A stretch of DNA of 64,000 nucleotides, from assembly GCF_013004645.1 (NCBI RefSeq), contig NZ_JABEME010000001.1, positions 496,001-560,000 on the forward strand, written 5' to 3'. The position numbers and the translations under genes were made by a program. This DNA is from Stenotrophomonas africana (GTDB lineage Bacteria > Pseudomonadota > Gammaproteobacteria > Xanthomonadales > Xanthomonadaceae). The notes below the pieces were generated by a model, which saw only the letters and a program-made list of their open reading frames with translations, was not told where the DNA came from and did not search any database. The stretch's first letter is position 1. The number at the start of each line of letters is the position of its first letter. Shown here piece by piece: positions 25,873 to 35,040 of the stretch.

Positions 25873-25879
25873 GTAGAGA

Positions 25880-27016
25880 TCACGGCGCGCGGCGCAATGT
25901 CACCAGGGTGATCTCCGACGGCACGCCGATGCGCGCCGGGAAACCGGCCCACAGCCCTGCACCGTTGCTCACGTACAGGGTCATGCCGTCCACTTCATAA
26001 CGCCCGGAGACATAGCCACGGTTGGCCCGCTTCACCAACTGGTCCATGCCGATGATCTGCCCGCCGTGGGTATGCCCGGACAATTGCAGCTTCACACCGC
26101 GCGCAGCGGCCTCGCGCGCATTGCGCGGGCGATGATCAAGCAGGATCACCGGCGCGGACGGATCGGCACCGGCCAACGCGGCCTCCAGATCCGGCAGCGG
26201 CTGGCCGTAGCGCGCGGCCACCGGATCGGTGACACCGGCGATGGTCAGCGCCGCATCGCCGCGCCGCACCTGCAGATGACTGTTCTCCAGCACCTGCATG
26301 TGCAGCGCGCGGAACGCCTGCATCCACGCCTGGTACTGCGCGTAGTACTCGTGGTTGCCGGTGATGGCGACGACACCGTCTGGCGCCCGCAGGTCCGCGA
26401 GTGGGCGCGCGTCGTCACGGCGGGCCTCGACACTGCCGTCGATCAGGTCGCCGGTGATCACGACCAGGTCCGGCGTCAGTGCGTTGCTCTCATCCACTAC
26501 CCTGCGCACCCAGTCGCCGGTCAGCAGGCGGCTGGCGTGGATGTCGGTCAACTGCAGCACGCGATAGCCATCGAACGCGGCAGGCAAGCCGGCAATGCTC
26601 ACCTCGATCTGCCGGGGTTTGGGTACCGCCATTCCCTGGCTGACGCCGTAGCCACTGACCAACAGGGCCAGCAGGGCGGCCGCCGGTCGCAGACTCCGCG
26701 TGCGCAACGCGGCTACCGCGCGTGGCCAGCGCAGCAGGCGGGAGGCGAGCAGGCCCACATCCAGCGCCAGCATCAGCAACGCCAACAGCAACACCGCCGT
26801 GGAGCCGGCGGCCAGCGTGGCGATGGCCAGCTTCGGTATCTCCGGCGAGGCCATCGTGCCCCAGAAGGTGGCGACGATGCGCAACTGCACGGCAACGCCC
26901 ACCAGCAGCAGCGACAGCACGACCTTCATCCAGATGGGCATGCGCAGTGGCCAGAACAGGCGCCAGGCCACATAGAGGCCCATCAACAAACCGATCGTAC
27001 TCAGCACTGCAACCAT
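25880..27016 (-). CDS. Membrane-anchored metallophosphoesterase
   Basis: A 378-residue protein with four N-terminal membrane segments (about 3-23, 30-50, 65-95, 108-128). A calcineurin-like phosphoesterase domain follows. All metal-site motifs are present: LTDIHAS (DxH), VITGDLIDG, AITGNHEYY (GNHE) and LSGHTHGGQIIG (GHxH). The layout matches the YaeI/YkuE group, which act on membrane lipids or related phosphoesters. Substrate not determined. Confidence 0.88.
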   Translation of the reverse strand: MVAVLSTIGLLMGLYVAWRLFWPLRMPIWMKVVLSLLLVGVAVQLRIVATFWGTMASPEIPKLAIATLAAGSTAVLLLALLMLALDVGLLASRLLRWPRAVAALRTRSLRPAAALLALLVSGYGVSQGMAVPKPRQIEVSIAGLPAAFDGYRVLQLTDIHASRLLTGDWVRRVVDESNALTPDLVVITGDLIDGSVEARRDDARPLADLRAPDGVVAITGNHEYYAQYQAWMQAFRALHMQVLENSHLQVRRGDAALTIAGVTDPVAARYGQPLPDLEAALAGADPSAPVILLDHRPRNAREAAARGVKLQLSGHTHGGQIIGMDQLVKRANRGYVSGRYEVDGMTLYVSNGAGLWAGFPARIGVPSEITLVTLRRAP

Positions 27017-27065
27017 CCGGGAAAGAAAGCGGGCCCGCCATGGTGACGGTTGCGGGAGATGTTGT

Positions 27066-27154
27066 GTAGAGCCGAGCCCGTGCTCGGCTGCTCAGGAAGC
27101 AGTCGAGCAGGGCTCGACGCTACAGAACCCCAGTCGAGCGTGGCTCGACGCTAC
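27066..27154. repeat. Three SMAG units
   Basis: A plus-strand unit (GTAGAGCCGAGC..., 27066-27089) and two minus-strand units (AGTCGAGC...GCTCGACGCTAC at 27101-27123 and 27132-27154). The CTAC of the last supplies the TAG stop codon of the TerC gene at 27151-27153. Confidence 0.85.
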
Positions 27155-28689
27155 AGATGGCCCAGGCGTTCAACCCGCAGGCGGGCGATGCGCCGCTTCT
27201 CCATCGCCAGTACGGTGATGCGTACTTCCGCAATCTCCACCGCATCACCAATGTCCGGCAGGCGCCCCAGGCGCTCGAGCACCAGACCGGAGATGGTCAT
27301 GTAGTCGGCACTGCGCGGCAGCGATATGCCCGCCAGGCGCTGCAGGTCGTCCAGGGTCAGCGCGCCATCGGCCTCCCAGCAATCTTCACCCTGGGCGACC
27401 ACGCCATAGCGCTCGTCCTGGGTGTCGACCAGGTCACCGGCAATGGCCGCCAGCAGGTCGTTGGCGGTCACCAGGCCTTCCACGCTGCCGTACTCGTCCA
27501 CCGCCACCGCCAACGGCACCGGATGCTGGCGGATCAGCTCCAGCGCCTGCAGCGCACTGGCGCTGGACAGCACGTACTGCGGCTCGCGCAGATTGCCTTC
27601 CAGCTGCAGCGGCTTGCCCTGCAGGAGATCGGCCAGCAGGTCGCGGCTCTGCACCACGCCACGCAGGCTGTCCAGATCACCGTCGCCCACCAGCAGCCGG
27701 GTATGCGGTGACGCCACCAGGCGTGCCACCACATCCTCCTCGCCGCGCGCCAGGTCGATCCACTGCACGTCGGCACGCACGGTCATCACGCTCGACACCG
27801 GGCGATCGGCCAGGCCCAGCACACTGCGGATCATCTCGTGCTCCGCCGGCTGCAGGCGCTCCTCGGCATCGACGTGTTCGTCTGCGGCTTCGTCGTCGTG
27901 GCCATTGGCCGGGCGCGCACCCAGCATGCGCAGCACGGCATCGGCCGTGCGCTGCCGGAACGGCTGGCGGCGCTCGTTGCGCTCACGGTTGAAGCGCACC
28001 CACTGGTTGAATGCTTCGACCAGGATCGAGAAGGCGATCGCCGCGTACAGGTAGCCCTTCGGAATCTTGTAGCCCAGGCCTTCGGCCACGAGGCTGAAAC
28101 CGATCATCAGCAGGAAGCCCAGGCACAGCACCACCACCGTGGGATGCTTGTTGACGAAGCGGGTCAGCGGCTTGCTGGCCAACAGCATGAGCGCCATCGC
28201 AATGGTCACTGCGGCATACATCACGCCCAGGTTGTCGACCATGCCCACCGCGGTGATCACCGAGTCCAGCGAGAACACCGCATCGAGCACCACGATCTGC
28301 GCCACGACCATCGCGAAGCTGGCATAGACCTTCTTGCCATCCTCGTGGTGCTCGCGGCCTTCCAGCCGTTCGTGCAGCTCCATGGTGCCCTTGAACAGCA
28401 GGAACAGGCCACCGCCCAGCAGGATCAGGTCACGCCCGGAGAAGCTGTGGTCGAACAGCGTCAGCAGTGGCTCGGTCAGCTTCATGATCCAGGCCAGCGC
28501 GGCCAGCAGCACCAGCCGCATCAGCAGGGCCAGCGCCAGGCCAATCACCCGCGCGCGGTCACGCTGGTGCGGCGGCAGTTTGTCGGCAAGGATCGCGATG
28601 AACACCAGGTTGTCGATGCCGAGAACGATCTCCAGCACGACCAGGGTTGCAAGGCCCATCCATATCGAGGGGTCAGCCAACCATTCCAT
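27151..28689 (-). CDS. TerC/CBS/CorC-domain membrane protein
   Basis: A 512-residue protein with three parts. A seven-segment TerC domain (about 1-235) has [20 protein letters not shown] and [18 protein letters not shown], whose acidic residues sit in the membrane. Two CBS repeats follow (about 300-420, with [16 protein letters not shown] and [20 protein letters not shown]). A CorC/HlyC-type C-terminal domain ends it (about 430-512). This is the YoaE/YegH arrangement, linked to metal-ion homeostasis. Its stop codon lies inside a SMAG repeat. Confidence 0.88.
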   Translation of the reverse strand: MEWLADPSIWMGLATLVVLEIVLGIDNLVFIAILADKLPPHQRDRARVIGLALALLMRLVLLAALAWIMKLTEPLLTLFDHSFSGRDLILLGGGLFLLFKGTMELHERLEGREHHEDGKKVYASFAMVVAQIVVLDAVFSLDSVITAVGMVDNLGVMYAAVTIAMALMLLASKPLTRFVNKHPTVVVLCLGFLLMIGFSLVAEGLGYKIPKGYLYAAIAFSILVEAFNQWVRFNRERNERRQPFRQRTADAVLRMLGARPANGHDDEAADEHVDAEERLQPAEHEMIRSVLGLADRPVSSVMTVRADVQWIDLARGEEDVVARLVASPHTRLLVGDGDLDSLRGVVQSRDLLADLLQGKPLQLEGNLREPQYVLSSASALQALELIRQHPVPLAVAVDEYGSVEGLVTANDLLAAIAGDLVDTQDERYGVVAQGEDCWEADGALTLDDLQRLAGISLPRSADYMTISGLVLERLGRLPDIGDAVEIAEVRITVLAMEKRRIARLRVERLGHL

Positions 28690-28732
28690 TTCAGGTCCGT
28701 TTCGTCAGTAGGTAAGGGAAAAGGGAAAGCAC

Positions 28733-28957
28733 TCAGTCAGCGTCCTGCGCCTGGGTCGGGTCATGCCCGAGCAGCTCACCGGGCGTGCACTGCAGCTCAC
28801 GGCAGATCGCATCGAGTGTGGAAAAGCGGATGGCGCGCGCCTTGCCGGTTTTCAGGATCGACAGGTTGGCCAGAGTGATGTCGATGCGCCCGGCCAGCTC
28901 GGACAGGGTCATGCCCCGTTCCTGCAGCATGCGGTCCAGGGTGATGACGATCGCCAT
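28733..28957 (-). CDS. Small XRE-type helix-turn-helix regulator, YozG-like
   Basis: A 74-residue single-domain repressor: MTLSELAGRIDITLANLSIL is the helix-turn-helix, and the ending RFSTLDAICRELQCTPGELL is typical of the YozG family. It starts inside the last codon of the DUF2975 gene (TGATG overlap). Such pairs are common and probably self-regulating. Confidence 0.85.
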   Translation of the reverse strand: MAIVITLDRMLQERGMTLSELAGRIDITLANLSILKTGKARAIRFSTLDAICRELQCTPGELLGHDPTQAQDAD

Positions 28958-29505
28958 CAGATGACACCATCGAGGTCATCGCGCATCGCCGCACCCACGG
29001 CGAACACGCGTGCCAGCACGAACAGCATCAGCACCGCGACCAGGCCGGTGATCGACATGCCGCCGCCCACCTCCATCCAGGTGAAGTCCGGGCCCATCCA
29101 GGCGGCGTAGGCGCCGATCAGGATCGACAGCAGCTCCATCGACAGCATCAGCCACGCCATGCGTTGCAGGCGCTGTGCATTGGCATGGGTGAACGGCCGC
29201 TCGCGCGCCGCCGACTTCAGCAGCCGCAGCAGATGGCGCAGGAACACCAGGCACAGCACCAGCAGCGCGACGATCGCGCCCAGGCCCAGGCAGAAATGCA
29301 GGAACAGATCGTTGCCATGCGCGGCGGCGGCAGCGGCATCGTGCACGCTGTCGAGCAGCCAGCGGCGGTCGTGGGCGACCAGTGGCACGGCCAGCAGTGC
29401 GGCCAGGATGCCCAGCCAGCACATCGCCCGGACGGCCTGTACGGCGGCCTGGGCCAGGGTGAACAAGCCTCGCGCGGGTCTGGCGCGGGCGGGACGAGCG
29501 GTCAA
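28957..29505 (-). CDS. DUF2975 membrane protein
   Basis: A 182-residue protein with four membrane segments (about 18-40, 62-90, 110-132 and 142-170), matching DUF2975. No ATG fits the start. The best start is TTG at 29505 with GGAGG five bases upstream, giving MTARPARARPARGLF. It is paired with the YozG-like regulator just downstream. Role unknown; such pairs are often linked to membrane state or development. Confidence 0.75.
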   Translation of the reverse strand: MTARPARARPARGLFTLAQAAVQAVRAMCWLGILAALLAVPLVAHDRRWLLDSVHDAAAAAAHGNDLFLHFCLGLGAIVALLVLCLVFLRHLLRLLKSAARERPFTHANAQRLQRMAWLMLSMELLSILIGAYAAWMGPDFTWMEVGGGMSITGLVAVLMLFVLARVFAVGAAMRDDLDGVI

Positions 29506-29547
29506 GCGGCCTCCGGCGTTGGGGCAGCATCGCCGCCCCGGGGTGAA

Positions 29548-29564
29548 TTTATCGATAAACGATA
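29548..29564. promoter_or_regulatory. Overlapping palindromes before the DUF2975 pair
   Basis: TTTATCGATAAA (29548-29559) is a perfect palindrome. It overlaps TATCG-ATAAA-CGATA (29550-29564), a second inverted repeat. It lies 43 bases before the TTG start in a GC-rich setting and is the likely operator of the XRE regulator. Confidence 0.5.
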
Positions 29565-29608
29565 TACCACACGCCGCGTGAAAGTCTGAATCTGGAACGT
29601 GGCCCCTG

Positions 29609-30190
29609 TCAGGGCCCAGGCGCGCCCTGTTCCAGCATCGCTTCGCCCGGGGCCGACGAGGCCATCGCCTGCACGCCGGCTTCAGCCGCCTGCCGCGTGA
29701 CCAGGCGGAAGCGCACCTGCAGCTTGCCCTGCCCCGGCGTCGCCCAGCCGTACTGGATGGCCACCTGATCGGCCGACAGTGGCCCACGCCCTGGCAGCGA
29801 CCGCACCTGCAACGGCTTCGGTGCGGCCTGCACCAACCGCGCGAATCCCTTCTGCACGACCGCCGCGTCGGCCTTTTCGGCGTAGACCGTACACGTGCCA
29901 TCGTCAGCCCAGCTCACCGCATAGCGGCCACTGGCCAGAGGCACCATCCAGGCCACGCCCGGTTGCCCCTGCAACAGCGTGGCGGCTTCGGCGGGCTGCA
30001 GCGGCGACAGCCCATTGGATTCCATCAGCGACTGCAACCGCGCCGGGGCACCGATGTGCTGCATGCAGGCGGTGTCGAACAGCTCGCTGAAGGGATCCTG
30101 CCCCGGAGCCTTGGCCTTGGGAGTACGCGCGGGTTGCGCCACCGCCAGGGTGGGCAGGAGGGCCAAAGCCAGCCAGAACGCAGGACGCAT
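29609..30190 (-). CDS. Exported protein of unknown function
   Basis: A 193-residue protein with a Sec signal peptide (MRPAFWLALALLPTLAVAQP, cut after AVA). The mature part begins with a proline/lysine-rich stretch, then DPFSELFDTACMQHIG. It looks like the small NMCC_0638-type exported family, with two cysteines (in TACMQH and DGTCTV) that may form a disulfide. No catalytic motif is seen. It is separated from both neighbours and probably transcribed alone. Confidence 0.6.
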   Translation of the reverse strand: MRPAFWLALALLPTLAVAQPARTPKAKAPGQDPFSELFDTACMQHIGAPARLQSLMESNGLSPLQPAEAATLLQGQPGVAWMVPLASGRYAVSWADDGTCTVYAEKADAAVVQKGFARLVQAAPKPLQVRSLPGRGPLSADQVAIQYGWATPGQGKLQVRFRLVTRQAAEAGVQAMASSAPGEAMLEQGAPGP

Positions 30191-30284
30191 TGGGATTCCA
30201 CGCTACGGAAAACAGCAGGGAGGATGGCAAAGCCCGGGTGCGCCGCGCAATGGCCGCGACGGCCGCCGGCCTCCCTCTGCCGGG

Positions 30285-30716
30285 TCAGACGGCTATTTCG
30301 CCTTCGTCCTCGCCATCCCAGTAGTGGATGCGGCTGGCACGCACGTGAATGAGCACCAGTCCCGGTGTATCCACTCCCTGTTCGAACCAGCGCTCCAGGT
30401 CCTTCACCCAGTGCTGGCTCATCGTGGCCCGGTCGCGCACCAGCACAGCCCTGCCCTGCACGTGCACGAACAGCGGCGGCTTGCCCAGCAGCGATTTGCT
30501 GCCGGAAAAACCCAGCGCAACGGCGGGGTCAGCTTCAATCTCGCGCACCATGTCGGTGTCCTCCGTGGTGAAGAACCAGCTGTCACCGTCGTAGTCCACG
30601 TCACCGTTGTTGCTCATTGGACGACCCGCGATCTCTCCATCGGCGTGGGTCTGCAGCAGGGTGAAATCGATGTCAGCCATTTTCTTGGCCAGTTCGGGCA
30701 GGGTGAGCTGGGTCAT
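30285..30716 (-). CDS. Pyridoxamine 5'-phosphate oxidase-family protein
   Basis: A 143-residue split-barrel flavin protein of the general-stress-protein-26 type. MADIDFTLLQTHADGEIAGRPMSN, WFFTTEDTDMVREIEADPAVALGF and SIHYWDGE-like SRIHYWDGEDEGE are family blocks; it binds FMN or F420-like cofactors in relatives. The ATG at 30716 has AAGGA seven bases upstream; the longer frame has no similarity. Substrate unknown. Confidence 0.8.
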   Translation of the reverse strand: MTQLTLPELAKKMADIDFTLLQTHADGEIAGRPMSNNGDVDYDGDSWFFTTEDTDMVREIEADPAVALGFSGSKSLLGKPPLFVHVQGRAVLVRDRATMSQHWVKDLERWFEQGVDTPGLVLIHVRASRIHYWDGEDEGEIAV

Positions 30717-31001
30717 GGCGTCGTCCTTCTTCGGATGGAATCCCAGCGTCTGCGCGGAGCAGTGACCGAAGCGTGGATGAGCAGTTGCGGCCTCTTCACA
30801 GAAAACGAGATAGGGCGCATGGCGCGTGCGTGACGCATTCCTCACCACCACACTGGCGTTAACAGCAGATGGAGGAATGGCCCTGCACGCCGCGACGCGC
30901 CTCTAACGGGGGGCTGCCCGAGAATCGCGCAACCCCGTGGCATGACCGGCATGGCTGCCGGCGTGCACGCTGCGACTTCTCCGCAACCGCATGGCCTCCA
31001 C

Positions 31002-31439
31002 ATGGACCTGTTCGCCTGGCTCGCGTTCGGCTGTTACCTGTTGGCGTTCTTCATTGTCTCGCTGTTTGCTGCCGCCTATCTGAAGCGCTCCGACTTCATG
31101 CCCTACCACGGCCAGGCCGTGGGCATGCCATGGACCGAGATCGAGCCGCGCCTGCAGGTGCTGCTGATGGCACTCATCCGCGTGGTCGGCGCCGGTTGGA
31201 TCGCACTGGCCGGCGCTGGCGTGATGCTGGCCTGGCTGATCTTCTTCGGGGGTCACTTCGCACTGCCGCAGCTGCTGGCGTTCCAGCTGTTCTGCCTGGT
31301 CGCCACCGTGCCGCCGGTCCTGGTCGCCGCCGGCGTGCGACGGCGTACCGGTGCGCGTACGCCGGTGCCCGCCGGCGCCATGGTGGTACTGCTGTCGGTC
31401 ATCGGATTCGTGCTGGCCCTGTTGTCGCTACCGCTGTGA
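31002..31439 (+). CDS. Small integral membrane protein, unknown
   Basis: A 145-residue protein with four hydrophobic segments (about 2-25, 50-78, 84-106 and 120-142) joined by short loops, one with MPYHGQAVGMPWTEIEPRLQ. I do not recognise the family beyond small conserved membrane proteins of Xanthomonadaceae. An in-frame ATG at 30942 would add 20 non-hydrophobic residues; neither start has a strong ribosome site. The region 30717-31001 has nothing else that I can support. Confidence 0.55.
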   Translation: MDLFAWLAFGCYLLAFFIVSLFAAAYLKRSDFMPYHGQAVGMPWTEIEPRLQVLLMALIRVVGAGWIALAGAGVMLAWLIFFGGHFALPQLLAFQLFCLVATVPPVLVAAGVRRRTGARTPVPAGAMVVLLSVIGFVLALLSLPL

Positions 31440-31475
31440 CTTCCCTTTCTCTCCCCTCCCCCACGAGGCTCCACG

Positions 31476-31982
31476 ATGAATCCCGAATCGATCTTCTACA
31501 GCGTGGTCAACGGTGATCTGCCGCCCTCCCGGGCGGGTACTCTGCTCGGCTGGCGATTCGTCGACTACGACGACGCACTGCGCCGCATCCAGGTCGAATT
31601 CGAGGCTGGCCAGGTGCTGACCAATCCGATGGGCAACGTGCAGGGCGGCTTCCTGTCAGCGATGCTCGACGACTGCATGGGGCCGGCGATCTACGCCACA
31701 CTGCCCGCCAACCGCATCGCGGTCACGGTGGAATCCAAGACCAGTTTCGTCAGTCCGGCACGACCAGGGCGCATCATCGGTTGGGGCGAAGTCGAACACA
31801 GCAAAGGCAGCATCGCCTTCACGCGTGGCTGGCTGACCGACCCGGCAGGCAAGGTACTGGCCACCGCCACCGCCACCTTCCGGGTGGGTGCGCTGCGGTG
31901 GCGTGGCTTCTCGGTACCCCGTCCCATAGCGCGCCGGATGATTGCTCGGACGCTGCGGCGCGTGCATGCACGCATCGGCTGA
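31476..31982 (+). CDS. PaaI-type hotdog thioesterase
   Basis: A 168-residue acyl-CoA thioesterase of the PaaI/hotdog family. The catalytic block GNVQGGFLSAMLDDCMGPAI (about 53-72) fits the HGG-type motif with Asn/Gln in place of His, followed by TVESKTSFVSPARPGRIIG. A basic C-terminal tail (about 145-168) extends beyond the fold. The acyl group is unknown. Confidence 0.82.
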   Translation: MNPESIFYSVVNGDLPPSRAGTLLGWRFVDYDDALRRIQVEFEAGQVLTNPMGNVQGGFLSAMLDDCMGPAIYATLPANRIAVTVESKTSFVSPARPGRIIGWGEVEHSKGSIAFTRGWLTDPAGKVLATATATFRVGALRWRGFSVPRPIARRMIARTLRRVHARIG

Positions 31983-31991
31983 CGCGTGCCC

Positions 31992-33734
31992 TCAACGCGT
32001 GATGCGAGCGCCAACCGCCACCCGTACCCGATCGCGCCCCTGTGCCTTGGCCCGGTACATGGCCGCATCGGCGGCACGCAGCAGGGTGCGCCAGCCCAGT
32101 GCGTCGGTGCCGCCCTCGGCAACGCCGAAACTGGCGGTCACCCGCAGCACGGTCCCGGCGGCCAGCGCGATGTCCATCTGCTGTAGGGCCAATCGCAATG
32201 ACTCGGCCAGCTGGCGGCCACCGGCCAGATCGCCGTCGGCCAGCAGCACCAGGAACTCCTCGCCGCCATAACGGGCGATGCTGTCGCTGCGGCGCAGGTG
32301 GTGCTGCAGCAACTGCGCCACCTGCACCAGCACTTCGTCGCCGGCTTCATGGCCATGGCCGTCGTTGATCGCCTTGAAGCGATCCACATCCAGCAGGATC
32401 ACCACGGCGTTTGCATCGCCCTCCGCGTGTCTCTGCTGCACCACTTCATCCAGCGCGCGCCGGTTCAACAATCCGGTCAGCTCGTCGGTGCCAGCGAGCT
32501 GGCGCAGCTCGCTGGTCAGTGCCGAGCGCTCGCGCGATTTCTCACGCAGTACTTCGATGGCGTCGAACAGGCGCTGCATCTCGGCCAGCGGATGGGTGAC
32601 ATGCTGCTCCGGGCCGGGTGCATCCGAGGCGAGCTGGATCACCTGCTTCTGTGCCTGCAGCAGTGGCTGCAGGATCTGCAGGTGGGCGATGCGCAGGGCC
32701 ACACCCAGCACCACCAGCGTACCCAGCGCGGTCGCCACCAGCACCGCCAGGCGCGTGGCCTCGCGATTGCGGGTGCGTTCGAAGCGGGCGATGGACACGC
32801 TCAGGTAGCCATCGCGCAACGCCTCAAGCGACTGCAGGGTGGGCACGTAGCGCGTGGTGAACTCGGCCGCGGTCCACGGCGGTGGTACGCCACGGCGGCC
32901 ATCCTCGATCAACTGCTCGATCATCGGCAGCGATTCACCGAAGAACTGCCGACGTGCCATGTCCCAGTGCCATGACAATGCCGCGTCACTGCGGAACACC
33001 GACTCATGGCTGACCGCCAACCGCCACAGTTCCAGCAGGCGGCCCTCGGTCTGCTGCGCAGCGCGCACCTGTTCCTCGCGCCATGCCCCCGGCACCGCCA
33101 CCGGCGCCATCACGTTCGACGCCAGGCGGCCGCCATGCTCGCGAAGATCCATCAGTACCTGGCCCTGCATCGCCGGAATCGCCGCTTCACGGTCGGCACT
33201 GACCAGCACGTTGATCTGCGCCGAAGTCAGCAGGTGCAGGCGATCAACCACGGCGAACATGCCGCTGATCGCACGCTCCACATCCTCCACCCGGCGCGCA
33301 TCGTGCGGTTGCGCCACCACCCGATCCACCGCAGTGCGCGCCGACTGCAGGCGACGTTGCGCGTCGGCCAGCAGTGCATGCTCGTCGACCACGCCCGGAT
33401 CGGTCTTGAACACGGTGTCCAGCTGCAGCAGGGCGGTGTCGACCCGCTTGCGTGCGACGGCCAGCTGCGTGGCCAGCCGTGCCTGTTCGGCGGCGTCGGC
33501 CGGGTCAGCCCCCAGCAGGCTGTTGGCCGGGCCGCGCTCGGCCGAAGCCAGGTTTGCCAGATCGAAGGTCTGCCGCAACTGGCGCAGGCTGGCCAGGTTC
33601 TCTTCGGCGGCGGTGTAGCGCAGCGTGCCCTGGACCAGGGCGATGGCCATCAACGGCAACGTGCACACCACGAACAGCCCAGCCAGGATCCAGACCCAGG
33701 TCCGCAACCTGATGGGCGATGCCTTGCCGGCCAT
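31992..33734 (-). CDS. Diguanylate cyclase with large periplasmic sensor domain
   Basis: A 580-residue membrane enzyme that makes cyclic di-GMP from GTP. Segment one (about 13-33) and segment two (about 345-367) enclose a helical periplasmic domain of about 300 residues (NIT-like or four-helix type, not sure). The GGDEF domain is C-terminal, with DELTGLLNRRALDE and the active-site loop RYGGEEFLVLL. RRSD five residues before the loop is a product-inhibition (I) site. ATG 33734 has AGGGGAA upstream; the frame to 33848 is dropped. Confidence 0.88.
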   Translation of the reverse strand: MAGKASPIRLRTWVWILAGLFVVCTLPLMAIALVQGTLRYTAAEENLASLRQLRQTFDLANLASAERGPANSLLGADPADAAEQARLATQLAVARKRVDTALLQLDTVFKTDPGVVDEHALLADAQRRLQSARTAVDRVVAQPHDARRVEDVERAISGMFAVVDRLHLLTSAQINVLVSADREAAIPAMQGQVLMDLREHGGRLASNVMAPVAVPGAWREEQVRAAQQTEGRLLELWRLAVSHESVFRSDAALSWHWDMARRQFFGESLPMIEQLIEDGRRGVPPPWTAAEFTTRYVPTLQSLEALRDGYLSVSIARFERTRNREATRLAVLVATALGTLVVLGVALRIAHLQILQPLLQAQKQVIQLASDAPGPEQHVTHPLAEMQRLFDAIEVLREKSRERSALTSELRQLAGTDELTGLLNRRALDEVVQQRHAEGDANAVVILLDVDRFKAINDGHGHEAGDEVLVQVAQLLQHHLRRSDSIARYGGEEFLVLLADGDLAGGRQLAESLRLALQQMDIALAAGTVLRVTASFGVAEGGTDALGWRTLLRAADAAMYRAKAQGRDRVRVAVGARITR

Positions 33735-33896
33735 GCAGAATTCCCCTGAAGTGCGGCTCACTGTAGCGAGCGGCTCCGGCGGCGCCAAGCCAGCGCCGTA
33801 CGATCCGCAGTGGGGGATATAGCGCAGCGCGCGCGAACGCGCCGACAACGCCGGCGCCCCCCGTCCAGCCGGTCAGATGCGACAGGTCACGCCGGG

Positions 33897-34922
33897 TCAG
33901 ATCCAGCGCTGGTCGACCAGTTCGCGCTTCACGTAGGCGTAGAACACCGGTGCCGCCACCAGGCCGGGCAGGCCGAACGCCGCTTCCATCACCAGCATTG
34001 CCAGCAACAGCTCCCAGGCGCGGGCCTGGATCTCACCGCCGACGATGCGCGCGTTGAGGAAGTACTCCAGTTTGTGGATCACGATCAGGTACAGCAGCGC
34101 GGCCACTGCCACGTAGAACGAGACCGACAGCGCGACAATGGCGATGATCGTGTTGGAGATGATGTTGCCCACCACTGGCAGCAGGCCGGCGATGAAGGTG
34201 ATCAATACCAGCGTCTTGGACAGTGGCAGGTGCACGCCGAACAGCGGCAGCACGCCCAGCAGGAATATCGCGGTGAACACGGTGTTGAGCAGGGAGATCT
34301 TCAGCTGCGCGAACACCACCTGGCGGAACGCGGTGGCCAGGCGGCTGGTGCGCCCGACCAGCTCCTGCGCCAGCGGCCCCATCTTCGGCAGCGGAAGTTC
34401 GTCGTACAGCGCGATCATCGCGCCCAGCACCATGCCGATCAGCACGCGTACGCCCACCTGCACCACCGACGTGCCGGCCACGCCCAGCTGGCGCTGGTGC
34501 TCGGCGGCCCAGTCATTGAGCGCCGCACGCAGCGCCGGCATGTCCTCCGGGATATACGGCTGCAGCAGCGCCGGTACCTGGTGGCGCGACGAATTGAGGA
34601 TATCCATCAGCCGCGCCAGCAGCGCGTCCGGCCCGCCGGTTTCGTTGCGGAAGAACGACGCCACGCCGATCCCCGCCAGCACCAGCCCGCTGATGATGAT
34701 CGCCGACAGCACGATCACCGCAATTGCCCGCGCCCGTCCCGGCGGCAGCCTGCCTTCCACGGTGGACGCCAGCACGTGGGTCAGCTGGAACACCAGCAGC
34801 CCCGACAGCAGGGTCACCACCAGGCCCAGCTTCAGCGCCAGCCACATGCCCAGCAGCATCATCAGCCAGGCCGCGATCCTCGGGACAGGGGGCTTGGGCT
34901 GGGCAACGAGGGCGTCTTGCAT
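33897..34922 (-). CDS. AI-2E family transporter
   Basis: A 341-residue inner-membrane protein of the AI-2E (PerM/TqsA) family with about eight segments. Typical blocks are LFGVHLPLSKTLVLITFIAGLLPVVGNIISNTII (read in parts, about 240-272) and a C-terminal IVGGEIQARAWELLLAMLVMEAAFGLPGLVAAPV region. Members export signals or ions; substrate unknown. The ATG at 34922 was taken over a TTG at 34970. Downstream (33735-33896) nothing else is seen. Confidence 0.82.
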   Translation of the reverse strand: MQDALVAQPKPPVPRIAAWLMMLLGMWLALKLGLVVTLLSGLLVFQLTHVLASTVEGRLPPGRARAIAVIVLSAIIISGLVLAGIGVASFFRNETGGPDALLARLMDILNSSRHQVPALLQPYIPEDMPALRAALNDWAAEHQRQLGVAGTSVVQVGVRVLIGMVLGAMIALYDELPLPKMGPLAQELVGRTSRLATAFRQVVFAQLKISLLNTVFTAIFLLGVLPLFGVHLPLSKTLVLITFIAGLLPVVGNIISNTIIAIVALSVSFYVAVAALLYLIVIHKLEYFLNARIVGGEIQARAWELLLAMLVMEAAFGLPGLVAAPVFYAYVKRELVDQRWI

Positions 34923-35040
34923 GGGCGGCGCGTCCGGGCGGGGTGGCCCATGGTAGAGGATTGGCGGCAACGATTCCGGGTGCAGGATGAACAGGCATCA
35001 GGCCTCGTGCTGCGACAGCGCTGCTGCAGCCCGCGCCGAC

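Noticed and set aside
30717..31001. Extra small gene before the membrane protein at 31002
   Set aside because: No frame with a ribosome site or coding-like composition; only an alternative start at 30942 for the downstream gene.
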